DNA of 6,947 bases, from assembly GCA_964417685.1 (NCBI GenBank), contig CAYQIT010000034.1, positions 1 through 6,947 on the forward strand, given 5' to 3'. The notes beneath the pieces were generated by a model that saw only the letters and a program-made list of their open reading frames with translations, had not been told where the DNA came from and did no database searches. Origin of the DNA: CAJQGY01 sp964417685 (GTDB taxonomy: Bacteria > Pseudomonadota > Gammaproteobacteria > Magnimaribacterales > D2472). A program made the position numbers and the translations under genes. Below are positions 1 through 5,637 of the stretch, in pieces. Position 1 is the first letter of the stretch. Each line of letters opens with the position of its first letter.

Positions 1-1298
1 GAAGTTGCTTCAGAAACTCTTAGTCTATTATTACTTCCTGTGTATCCTGTTGAGCAATCATAAAGAGCAGAATTAATACCATTACTTCCCTGATCAAAAC
101 ACTCATAATTTTGGTACCTGCTTTCAGAATCTTCCATATCTCTATAACCAAACGTTAGGCTATGATTGTTTATATCTGTTATGACTTTAAACTGATAACC
201 TTCATTGGTATAGAATCTATTATTGTGCTTAAGCTTTACTTGAACTGCTAATTCACCCTCAAGAATAGCTTGCGCATTAGCATTGCCAGCATTAGCAACT
301 GCAATAACATTATTAATACCGCTTCCAACACCGTGATCACTATTGTTATTAGCTTTATCTACTTTAAACCAATCTCTGTGATAATCATTGCTCCAAGTAG
401 ATGCTATCACTCTGATATTTTCAAAATCACCTAGATAAGTAAGAGATTTTTGATCGCCATCATTATTCATTTCATCGTATTGAGTCATTCCATATCTGAG
501 CCTAGGGTTAGCATTAAAACTAGCTCCTGAAAGTCCAACATATGACTGATCTGAAACCTCATCAACTTCAAGCATTTTGAAAGTTAAAGAATGGTCACCT
601 GTCTCATACCTTGCTTTAATTAGGATATCTGATTTATTAAAACCTGTATCTCCACCAACATTAGCAATACTGTCAAATCCATCAGTTTTATGCTCATGAA
701 TTTCAACAAGACCGCCTAAGTTACCAGAAACACCGCCATAATATGCATGGGTTCTCAGCATCCCATTTTGCCCAAACTCTTGAGTGAATTTTCCTGAATT
801 TACTTCTGGAATTGGTGTGCTGATCATATTAATAGCTCCACCAATTGTACTTGGTCCCTGACTTATTGAAGAAGGTCCTTTTAAAACCTCTACTGAGTTA
901 ATTCTACCTGTAGTTGGAAAGTAATAAGCTGATGAAGATGTATAAGGAGCTGGAGTAACTAAAATACCATCCTCCATTAAAGTAATCTTCGCAGATCTAT
1001 CTATTGAGGTACCTCTAATAGAGATATTTGGCCTTAAGCCATAACCATCTTCTGTTCTAAAATACACGCCAGGTACAGCGGATAGTATTTTATGTATGTC
1101 AGTATCCATGGCCTTTAGTAATTCTTCATTGCTTACTATTTGACCTGAACCTGACAGCTCTTTTACATCAGCTTTTTTCCCTATAATTGTTACTGTCTCA
1201 ATCTCTTGTGACTCTGCATAAATTTCTGATGATATTGCTAAAACAGATAAAAGCATTAAGAGGCCTAGTATCAGTTTATTTTGTTTAATGGTTTTCAT
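1..1298 (-). CDS. FecA-like TonB-dependent outer-membrane receptor (N-terminal part, cut by window start)
   Basis: This encodes an outer-membrane receptor that imports a ligand, most likely a ferric chelate, using TonB/ExbBD energy. I translated it by hand from ATG at 1298; 432 residues are visible and the C-terminal barrel lies outside the window. Residues 1-28 are a signal peptide (MKTIKQNK, a hydrophobic stretch, then IYA before the likely cut). A TonB-box-like ETVTIIG sits near residues 34-40. The plug domain follows at about 41-165, with LSAVPGVYF, NISIRGTS, MEDGILVTPAPY, VEVLKGPSSISQGP and TIGGAINMIS; this pattern resembles FecA-type plugs. Barrel strands follow, with two cysteines near the visible end (YECF and YDCS) that may pair in an extracellular loop. 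No clear Shine-Dalgarno precedes the ATG. The Fur box about 120 nt upstream supports iron-regulated uptake. The family call is firm; the substrate (ferric citrate or another siderophore) is inference. Confidence 0.9.
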   Translation of the reverse strand, partial: MKTIKQNKLILGLLMLLSVLAISSEIYAESQEIETVTIIGKKADVKELSGSGQIVSNEELLKAMDTDIHKILSAVPGVYFRTEDGYGLRPNISIRGTSIDRSAKITLMEDGILVTPAPYTSSSAYYFPTTGRINSVEVLKGPSSISQGPSTIGGAINMISTPIPEVNSGKFTQEFGQNGMLRTHAYYGGVSGNLGGLVEIHEHKTDGFDSIANVGGDTGFNKSDILIKARYETGDHSLTFKMLEVDEVSDQSYVGLSGASFNANPRLRYGMTQYDEMNNDGDQKSLTYLGDFENIRVIASTWSNDYHRDWFKVDKANNNSDHGVGSGINNVIAVANAGNANAQAILEGELAVQVKLKHNNRFYTNEGYQFKVITDINNHSLTFGYRDMEDSESRYQNYECFDQGSNGINSALYDCSTGYTGSNNRLRVSEAT

Positions 1299-1401
1299 AA
1301 TTAGCTTTATTTATTAATTAAAAGTGAGCTAATGAAAACTTCTGAAAAGATTATTAATAAAAAATTCCAGCACTTCTAGGGGATAAAGTTACCACTAGCT
1401 C

Positions 1402-1436
1402 TTGTAAATGCAAATGATAATGATTCTCATTTACAA
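1402..1436 (-). promoter_or_regulatory. Fur box upstream of the TonB-dependent receptor
   Basis: On the minus strand, TGAGAATCATTATCA (1429-1415) matches the 7-1-7 Fur consensus TGATAATNATTATCA at 14 of 15 positions. Read on the plus strand, the 19-bp form at 1416-1434 matches the classical Fur box at 15 of 19. It is flanked by a perfect 9-bp inverted repeat, TTGTAAATG at 1402-1410 and CATTTACAA at 1428-1436. A weak minus-strand promoter, TTTACA (1408-1403) with a 17-nt spacer and TATCCC (1385-1380), would overlap the left arm, so Fur-Fe binding would block it. The site lies in the 194-nt gap between the DoxX-family gene and the receptor and most simply controls the receptor. The Fur call is strong by sequence; the exact promoter is uncertain. 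Confidence 0.8.
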
Positions 1437-1492
1437 TTGCAAGCAATAAATCAACAAATTTCTAAAGAAATGAATATTAGTTATAGGATTTA

Positions 1493-1915
1493 CTAGTTAT
1501 TGCCTTTAATTGCGAAGTATAGACCTAGAATAAATAAAAATATTTGCTCGCTCATGAACAAGTCTTTCGTTATGAACCAGTCAGGATGAGCAATAGCAAA
1601 GGCGCCAATCATTATTACGACCACTGCCCCGCCAGAAAGTCTAGTGATTAGATTTCCTAGTTGATTAAACAATAATCCTCCTAGAACGATACCGATACCT
1701 GCAATGACTTCCCCTAACGCAACAAGGCTAGTGATTAATTCTGGCCATATAATACCTTTGCTTTCAAACCAAACTACCATTTTTTGTGGTGGCAGAGGAA
1801 ACTTTCCATATCCATGTAAGAAAAATGAAATCCCTAAAGACAACCTTAATAACCAAGGCGCAATTCCAGTAAAAGGTTTAGCCATTGAATCTAATGCGTT
1901 ATTTAATTTACTCAT
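1493..1915 (-). CDS. DoxX-family small integral membrane protein
   Basis: A 140-residue protein of the DoxX family. It has four likely membrane helices at about residues 19-38, 59-83, 95-111 and 121-136. The first carries the family-typical pattern PWLLRLSLGISFFLHGYGKF, and the second holds the conserved GEVIAGIGIVLGG stretch. Members sit in the inner membrane; a role in redox or sulfur chemistry has been proposed for some, but the biochemical role is unsettled and I assign none here. The ATG at 1915 lies 3 nt after the hflX stop, and its GAGGG ribosome binding site lies within the last codons of hflX. It is therefore almost certainly co-transcribed and translationally coupled with hflX. The gene ends in TAG at 1493-1495. 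I see no convincing terminator before the receptor, only a weak AT-rich repeat near 1460. Confidence 0.88.
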   Translation of the reverse strand: MSKLNNALDSMAKPFTGIAPWLLRLSLGISFFLHGYGKFPLPPQKMVVWFESKGIIWPELITSLVALGEVIAGIGIVLGGLLFNQLGNLITRLSGGAVVVIMIGAFAIAHPDWFITKDLFMSEQIFLFILGLYFAIKGNN

Positions 1916-1918
1916 AAT

Positions 1919-3223
1919 TTATCCCTCGTTAGCTAAAAGTATATCCTCATCAGAACAAATATTAAAACCCTCGTTCTCGAGAAGCTTATCTAATTCCTCT
2001 CTGCCAACATCTATATTTAAGAACACTCTTCCAGTTGTTGAATTTTCTTCTTTAAGGATACATCCCATGGCATAAAGCTCAGATCTGAGTTTGCCCATTG
2101 ATGATTCAATTGATACCCAGCCTCTAAACATTCCATTGAATAACTCTTTATTTATCCTATCTCGCAGCTTCTCAATGCCTAAGCCTTTTTCTGCAGATAT
2201 CCATACCTCATTGTTCAGTTTTCTTACCTCAGGATCTCTTAACCCTATAAGATCACACTTATTATTAATCATAATTTTTGGGATGGATTCTAATCCAAGG
2301 CTATCTAGGATCAGATCAACCTCTTTAATTTTTTGATCATGATCATCGTCAGAGCAATCTGTTACATGGAGAAGCAAGTCTGCTGATTGAAGCTCATCAA
2401 GCGTTGCTTTAAATGACTCTATTAATTCTGTAGGTAAATCAGAAATAAACCCTACCGTATCTGAAAATAATATGGGGCCTAATTCAGGATCAATATTTCT
2501 TCTGGTAACAGAATCAAGTGTGGCGAATAACTTATCAGCTGCATATTGCTTGCTGCTTGTTAGCCTATTAAATAGTGTTGTTTTTCCTGCATTTGTATAT
2601 CCAACTAGAGCTACAAGTTTATTCCTGCTCTTTTTTCTAGCGTAGCTATTAAGTTTTTTTTGTTTATGAGCCTTCTTTAACCTATTCTTTAATGTTCTGA
2701 TTCTATGTCCGATAAGTCTTCTATCTGTTTCAAGCTGGGTTTCTCCTGGTCCTCTAAGGCCTATCCCGCCCTTTTGCCTTTCAAGATGGGTCCAGCCTCT
2801 GATTAAACGAGTTGAGAGATGGTTTAATTGAGCCAGCTCGACTTGAAGTTTACCAATATGCGTAGTTGCTCTCGATGCAAAAATATCTAGAATTAATTCT
2901 GTTTTATCAATTACTCTAACTTTAAGCCTTAGCTCTAAGTTTCTAGTCTGTGATGCTGAAAGTTTATGATTCACAATCAACAGATCAATCCCTGAACCTT
3001 TTATTAGATCAAAAATTTCCTCTAACTTACCTTTATTAATAAAATGACTAATTGATGGCCTGCTTTGTTTGTGAGAGCTTTTGCCAACTATCTCAGCCCC
3101 AGAAGAAACTACCAAATCATAAAACTCTGTTTCGGCTTCGTCGATAACCTGCTTATCACTTAAAGAGTGGACATCTATAAAAACAAGAAATGTCTTTAGG
3201 TTAGTTTTCTCTTCTTTATACAT
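1919..3223 (-). CDS. hflX: Ribosome-associated GTPase HflX
   Basis: A 434-residue HflX, close to the usual proteobacterial length. HflX is a cytoplasmic GTPase that binds the 50S subunit and splits or rescues stalled ribosomes under stress. The N-terminal HflX domain (about 1-200) ends in a helical linker holding the family signature GGIGLRGPGETQLETDRR at 152-169. The G domain follows: G1 GYTNAGKT at 208-215, G2 around T235 in FATLDSVTRR, G3 DTVGFI at 255-260, G4 NKCD at 321-324, and G5 SAE at 343-345. A C-terminal region to residue 434 completes the protein, and all motifs look intact. No Shine-Dalgarno precedes ATG 3223 and no later in-frame ATG lies near it, so translation may be leaderless from the nearby promoter. 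In many gammaproteobacteria hflX follows hfq; here its upstream neighbour is instead a divergent small ORF, and a DoxX gene follows. Confidence 0.96.
   Translation of the reverse strand: MYKEEKTNLKTFLVFIDVHSLSDKQVIDEAETEFYDLVVSSGAEIVGKSSHKQSRPSISHFINKGKLEEIFDLIKGSGIDLLIVNHKLSASQTRNLELRLKVRVIDKTELILDIFASRATTHIGKLQVELAQLNHLSTRLIRGWTHLERQKGGIGLRGPGETQLETDRRLIGHRIRTLKNRLKKAHKQKKLNSYARKKSRNKLVALVGYTNAGKTTLFNRLTSSKQYAADKLFATLDSVTRRNIDPELGPILFSDTVGFISDLPTELIESFKATLDELQSADLLLHVTDCSDDDHDQKIKEVDLILDSLGLESIPKIMINNKCDLIGLRDPEVRKLNNEVWISAEKGLGIEKLRDRINKELFNGMFRGWVSIESSMGKLRSELYAMGCILKEENSTTGRVFLNIDVGREELDKLLENEGFNICSDEDILLANEG
1923..1927 (-). promoter_or_regulatory. Shine-Dalgarno of the DoxX gene inside hflX
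   Basis: GAGGG read on the minus strand, 7 nt before the ATG at 1915. It lies in the final sense codons of hflX (AAC GAG GGA TAA). Ribosomes finishing hflX would uncover and reuse it, which fixes the DoxX start and implies coupled translation. Confidence 0.75.
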
Positions 3224-3232
3224 GTAATTAAT

Positions 3233-3261
3233 ATTGTAGAGATTTTATTTATTTTTGTTAC
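3233..3261 (-). promoter_or_regulatory. Putative hflX promoter
   Basis: On the minus strand, GTAACA (3261-3256, 4 of 6 to the -35 consensus), a 17-nt spacer and TACAAT (3238-3233, 5 of 6 to the -10). Transcription would start near 3226, only about 3 nt before the hflX ATG, which fits the missing ribosome binding site. AT-rich DNA gives such matches by chance, so confidence is moderate. Confidence 0.4.
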
Positions 3262-3275
3262 TATTAATAAGTAAA

Positions 3276-3281
3276 TAAAAT
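3276..3281 (+). promoter_or_regulatory. Possible -10 element for the divergent 43-codon ORF
   Basis: TAAAAT matches the -10 consensus at 5 of 6 positions, 19 nt upstream of the proposed AUU start at 3301. Upstream, TTGTTA at 3255-3260 resembles a -35, but the spacer is only 15 nt. The two elements overlap the hflX promoter region on the opposite strand, so the 77-nt gap would act as a shared divergent promoter. Confidence 0.25.
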
Positions 3282-3289
3282 TCTTTTAT

Positions 3290-3294
3290 AGGAG
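3290..3294 (+). promoter_or_regulatory. Strong Shine-Dalgarno before an AUU start
   Basis: AGGAG lies 6 nt before the ATT codon at 3301. The only other candidate starts are a GTG at 3294, which meets a stop after two codons, and a GTG at 3311 without a ribosome binding site, which opens a 19-codon frame. This site is the main reason for proposing the ORF at 3301-3432. Confidence 0.5.
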
Positions 3295-3300
3295 TGTTTT

Positions 3301-3432
3301 ATTAATAAAGGTGAAAGAGCATACAACTCATCACTTGCCAGTAAAAAAAGAAAAGAGATCAGAGAATTAAAAAAACTCAGATTAGAAAAAAAATATAAAG
3401 AACTTCGAAAAGCTAGAAAAAATAAAAAATAA
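3301..3432 (+). CDS. Small lysine/arginine-rich protein with a probable AUU start
   Basis: A 43-codon frame from ATT at 3301 to TAA at 3430-3432. It is preceded by a perfect AGGAG at 6-nt spacing and followed by a GC-rich hairpin with a T tract, so it has the parts of a complete small transcription unit. The in-frame stop TAG at 3289-3291 rules out a longer protein. If AUU is read as Met, it begins MNKGERAYNSSLASKKRK and continues as a long basic, probably helical stretch (KEIRELKKLRLEKKYKEL, ending in RKNKK). I do not recognise the family. The charge suggests RNA or ribosome binding, but that is inference, and AT-rich DNA inflates lysine. Known AUU starts (infC, pcnB) are rare and policed by IF3, which would make this gene translationally controlled. 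A chance open frame remains possible. Confidence 0.45.
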   Translation: MNKGERAYNSSLASKKRKEIRELKKLRLEKKYKELRKARKNKK

Positions 3433-3445
3433 TTAGAAGTTTGGA

Positions 3446-3488
3446 GCCTGGCAAGTTAAGCCACGCTGAGGTGGCATAGGCCTTTTTT
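3446..3488 (+). terminator. Rho-independent terminator after the small basic ORF
   Basis: GCCAC (3460-3464) pairs with GTGGC (3471-3475) around a GCTGAG loop. An outer GCCT/AGGC pair (3446-3449 with 3478-3481) extends it, leaving a 10-nt bulge on the 5' side. It is followed by C and TTTTTT at 3483-3488. A competing hairpin, TGGC/GCCA around AAGTTAA (3449-3463), is mutually exclusive with the inner stem. The element is strikingly GC-rich for this region and starts soon after the TAA at 3432. The T tract is on the plus-strand side, so it most likely terminates the small basic ORF. The alternative pairing leaves open an attenuator or small RNA. Confidence 0.55.
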
Positions 3489-3501
3489 AACTTAAAAAAA
3501 T

Positions 3502-3573
3502 ATGGAAAAAATAGATAAATACATGCCAATACTTATAGTTCTTGCATGTCTCTTTATTGCCTCAGTGGCATAG
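3502..3573 (+). CDS. Doubtful 23-residue hydrophobic peptide
   Basis: The frame from ATG 3502 to TAG 3571-3573 would read MEKIDKYMPILIVL followed by ACLFIASVA: a short charged head and one membrane-spanning stretch, like known bacterial single-helix microproteins. Against it, there is no Shine-Dalgarno (the leader is CTTAAAAAAAT), it lies just past a likely terminator, and frames this short occur by chance. It ends 7 nt before the stop of the convergent minus-strand ORF at 3581. I list it so the gap is described. Confidence 0.2.
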   Translation: MEKIDKYMPILIVLACLFIASVA

Positions 3574-3580
3574 ATATAGA

Positions 3581-3706
3581 TTAAGACTTTTTAAAGCTGC
3601 TTATACTCACAACTTTCTTTTTGTTGTTTTTTTGCTTCTTAACTTTTTGCTCCCTCAAAATTTTATCGAGAGCAGCTTGAAATAGTTGTAAATTCTTATT
3701 AGACAT
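3581..3706 (-). CDS. Small lysine-rich protein downstream of the exported protein gene
   Basis: A 41-residue frame from ATG 3706 to TAA 3583-3581. It starts MSNKNLQLFQAALDKILREQ, which could form an amphipathic helix. A very basic stretch follows (KVKKQKNNKKKVV), then a short tail SISSFKKS. The ATG lies only 4 nt after the stop of the exported-protein gene, as expected for the second gene of an operon, although the ribosome binding site is poor (AAGAAAAAG several bases further up). I do not recognise a family. The helix-plus-basic-tail shape would suit a nucleic-acid or ribosome contact, but no motif shows that. The tight spacing and sensible N-terminus make it more credible than random frames of this size. 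Confidence 0.5.
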   Translation of the reverse strand: MSNKNLQLFQAALDKILREQKVKKQKNNKKKVVSISSFKKS

Positions 3707-3710
3707 ATTA

Positions 3711-4295
3711 TTAAAACTTTTTCTTTTGAGGCGAACATTGGCCAGATGCCCTTACCTCTACTTTTGGATCAGAGTTTTTAGAATCTTTTTTATTTTTTAG
3801 CCATATATCAGCTTGGATCTTACCTTTACCCGTATACCAATTAAAAGTATTAGTAACTCTGTAAAAGTCGACATCATATTCTGGAAACATTGGATGCTCT
3901 TCTCCTGCTTTCATTGAATGAGTAACTTCTATTCCATTTTTGGTAACCTTTGATTCCCAATCAGCATTTGGATTTAACCATATTGGTGATGGATCAAAGG
4001 TGTGAACTAGAGATTTAAATTTTTCGTTTTGGGTATCAGCTTCCCAATATTGAACAACATACATTTTATCTTTTTCCCAATCTTCTGAGGCAAAACTAGT
4101 TTTAGCTCTTTGAAGAAGGAATAAAGACTGTTGAGTTTGTGTGGCTAGGTTTTTAAAAAACTCTATACCCTCGGAAAGATAAGTTTTCTTTATGTCTTTG
4201 TAAGTAATGGAATAGGTTCCATCTAGTTCGCATAGCACTTTAGATTCCTCTGCATACAAAGAAATTGAAAATAAAATGATTATGAGAAAACGCAT
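3711..4295 (-). CDS. Exported protein of unknown function with one likely disulfide
   Basis: A 194-residue protein. Residues 1-15 form a compact signal peptide (MRFLIIILFSISLYA) with a likely cut before EES, so it is probably periplasmic. There is no lipobox cysteine. The mature part has exactly two cysteines, C22 near its start (VLCELDGTY) and C187 near its end (ASGQCSP), which could join the two termini by a disulfide. The middle is rich in aromatic residues (VVQYWEAD, PIWLNPNADW, VDFYRVTNTFNWYTGKG) with alternating polar and hydrophobic stretches, suggesting a beta-rich fold. The tail is basic (QKKKF). I do not recognise the family. A promoter-like pair lies upstream and the 41-residue ORF follows 4 nt after the stop, so the two probably form one unit separate from the PhyH gene. 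No Shine-Dalgarno is evident before ATG 4295. Confidence 0.8.
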   Translation of the reverse strand: MRFLIIILFSISLYAEESKVLCELDGTYSITYKDIKKTYLSEGIEFFKNLATQTQQSLFLLQRAKTSFASEDWEKDKMYVVQYWEADTQNEKFKSLVHTFDPSPIWLNPNADWESKVTKNGIEVTHSMKAGEEHPMFPEYDVDFYRVTNTFNWYTGKGKIQADIWLKNKKDSKNSDPKVEVRASGQCSPQKKKF

Positions 4296-4325
4296 ATAGA
4301 GACTGGTTAAACTAATGTATTTCAG

Positions 4326-4354
4326 ATTTTACAGAAAATTCAATTTTATTTGAA
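4326..4354 (-). promoter_or_regulatory. Putative promoter of the exported-protein gene
   Basis: On the minus strand, TTCAAA (4354-4349, 4 of 6 to the -35), a 17-nt spacer and TAAAAT (4331-4326, 5 of 6 to the -10). It lies within the 92-nt gap after the PhyH gene and would give a leader of about 24 nt. A second overlapping pair, TTGAAT (4343-4338) and TACATT (4319-4314) with an 18-nt spacer, is also possible. Confidence 0.33.
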
Positions 4355-4387
4355 GATCATTAGTCTTATGGATTAATTTATGTATTT

Positions 4388-5557
4388 TTAAATACTTAAG
4401 TCTTCAAGGTTATAGTCTTTAAGATCTTCTCGAGAATTATCATTCCATACAAAAGACTTGCCAGATTGCTCAAAAGGATAATATTTATATGCCTCTTCGT
4501 TTGGGTATTTTTGCTTTCTTGCCTCAATCGCATAACCAATTGATCTTGACCTTCTTTCAATAATCTCATCATCAAAAACCTGAGCTTCGCTATGAATACC
4601 GCCACCTTGCGTCCCGATAACAGATGATCTTTTATGAAACCCAAAGTTCACAGTTACGCGTGGCTCAAATCCACAATTTGGAAAAGATCCATGTAATAAC
4701 TGTCTGTTACAAATCACGACATCGCCAGGATTACAGACTATTGGAACAGCTCCATCAATTCGCTCGCTTCCAGTTTCAGCAACTTTCTTTTTAATATCAA
4801 TTTTTCCAACTTTATGTGTTCCTGGGACTACCCAAACACCATTTACCGCTGTGCTTCCATAAACTTGTGCCATGAAATTAAATCCATGAATTTCTTCATC
4901 AAAGTTCTCGCTCTCCCAATGTGTAACTCCATCTTGATGCCAGGATACTGCAGCCCCAATGCCTGGCTCTTTTATAAATAAAGCTTCATTAAAAGGTGCA
5001 AAATCCTTTCCATTAATTGATTCAGCTACTTTAAGAAGTTTGGGATGGGCATAGGTTCTTAGACAAGCATCAGAAAACTGCAATGATCCTAATAAAATTA
5101 AAGGAACAGCCATAGGAGCATCTTCCTTTGCTTCAGGTTCGAACATTTTTATCTGATGTCTTCCATTAGCTAATTCAGTCCCTCCCAAAGGATCTCCCAA
5201 AGGTTTTGACCAAACCAATGTTAGAGATTTTGATTCAGCGTTCATTGCTGGCTCGCCTTTAGCATTTAGTGTGCTCTCAGGACCGATTGGAAATTGCTGC
5301 CTTAGATTCTCTAGGTCTTCTTTAATGTCCTCAACCTCTTCATTATTTAGGACGCCCTCAAAAATATAGAAACCATTTTTTGAATAAGCTTCTTTGATAG
5401 CAGAGGATAAATTACCGTTTTCATCAAAGGCTATCGGACCACGATTGCCTATGGCTAAAGCATTTTTTTCACCATTTATAAGATATGCTTTCATGGCATC
5501 TGCTTCATCACCGTAATAAGCTGCACATGCCTCTATAGATTTTGATACATCAATCAT
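4388..5557 (-). CDS. Phytanoyl-CoA dioxygenase (PhyH) family Fe(II)/2-oxoglutarate oxygenase
   Basis: A 389-residue cytoplasmic non-haem iron oxygenase. Such enzymes hydroxylate an organic substrate while converting 2-oxoglutarate and O2 to succinate and CO2. The iron-binding facial triad is visible: H207 and D209 in SWHQDGVTHW, and H289 in QLLHGSFPN. R300 in FEPRVTVNFGF is the expected 2-oxoglutarate carboxylate contact. The jelly-roll core runs from about residue 60 (NGFYIFEGVL) to about 310. VVPGTHKVG at 243-251 and NPGDVVICNRQLLHG at 276-290 are typical of the family. The N-terminal 55 residues and the C-terminal 75 flank the core and may set specificity. The start is well supported by GGGGGAG 6 nt upstream. 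The substrate is unknown: the neighbours are phospholipid genes on one side and an unknown exported protein on the other, and the spacers suggest a separate transcription unit. Confidence 0.92.
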   Translation of the reverse strand: MIDVSKSIEACAAYYGDEADAMKAYLINGEKNALAIGNRGPIAFDENGNLSSAIKEAYSKNGFYIFEGVLNNEEVEDIKEDLENLRQQFPIGPESTLNAKGEPAMNAESKSLTLVWSKPLGDPLGGTELANGRHQIKMFEPEAKEDAPMAVPLILLGSLQFSDACLRTYAHPKLLKVAESINGKDFAPFNEALFIKEPGIGAAVSWHQDGVTHWESENFDEEIHGFNFMAQVYGSTAVNGVWVVPGTHKVGKIDIKKKVAETGSERIDGAVPIVCNPGDVVICNRQLLHGSFPNCGFEPRVTVNFGFHKRSSVIGTQGGGIHSEAQVFDDEIIERRSRSIGYAIEARKQKYPNEEAYKYYPFEQSGKSFVWNDNSREDLKDYNLEDLSI

Positions 5558-5563
5558 TAATTA

Positions 5564-5570
5564 CTCCCCC
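5564..5570 (-). promoter_or_regulatory. Strong Shine-Dalgarno of the PhyH gene
   Basis: GGGGGAG on the minus strand, 6 nt before ATG 5557. It is the longest purine-rich ribosome binding site in front of a long gene in this window and settles the start. Confidence 0.8.
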
Positions 5571-5595
5571 TGACAATATGGTTGATAGAGATAAT

Positions 5596-5624
5596 AATAT
5601 ATATAAAAAAATTAATTTTTTAAA
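5596..5624 (-). promoter_or_regulatory. Putative promoter of the PhyH gene
   Basis: On the minus strand, TTTAAA (5624-5619), a 17-nt spacer and TATATT (5601-5596, 5 of 6 to the -10) in the 80-nt gap after pssA. Transcription would start near 5589 and leave a leader of about 30 nt containing the ribosome binding site. The gap is almost pure A/T, so chance matches are easy. Confidence 0.3.
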
Positions 5625-5637
5625 GAACTAAAAATTA

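Larger units (their letters stand above)
3224..3580. other. Gap of about 350 nt without a long gene
   Basis: Bounded by the start of hflX and the end of the minus-strand 41-residue ORF. It holds a probable divergent promoter region (3226-3290), the AUU-started 43-codon ORF (3301-3432), the GC-rich hairpin with T6 (3446-3488) and the doubtful 23-residue ORF (3502-3573). No tRNA-like cloverleaf or mobile-element end is seen. A 9-bp direct repeat, GTGGCATAG, occurs at 3471-3479 and 3565-3573. Confidence 0.6.

Noticed and set aside
1704..2075. Open plus-strand frame of 123 codons spanning the DoxX/hflX junction
   Set aside because: It lies antisense to two well-supported genes, has no recognisable protein pattern, and is explained as a shadow of their codon use.
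2091..2336. Open plus-strand frame of 81 codons inside hflX
   Set aside because: Antisense to the conserved HflX GTPase region, with no family resemblance.
3311..3370. GTG 3311 as the start of a 19-codon peptide
   Set aside because: No ribosome binding site and a very short frame; the AUU frame at 3301 fits the AGGAG better.
4381..4396. GTATTT/AAATAC inverted repeat at the end of the PhyH gene as a terminator
   Set aside because: Short A/T-only stem, tiny loop and no T tract in the direction of transcription.
4396..4644. Alternative minus-strand frame of 82 codons inside the PhyH gene
   Set aside because: Out of frame within an intact oxygenase gene that is continuous to its stop; not a frameshift product.
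5605..5621. Palindrome AAAAAATTAATTTTTT as a terminator after pssA
   Set aside because: The stem is pure A/T with almost no loop, so it would be too weak; in such AT-rich DNA it is likely chance.
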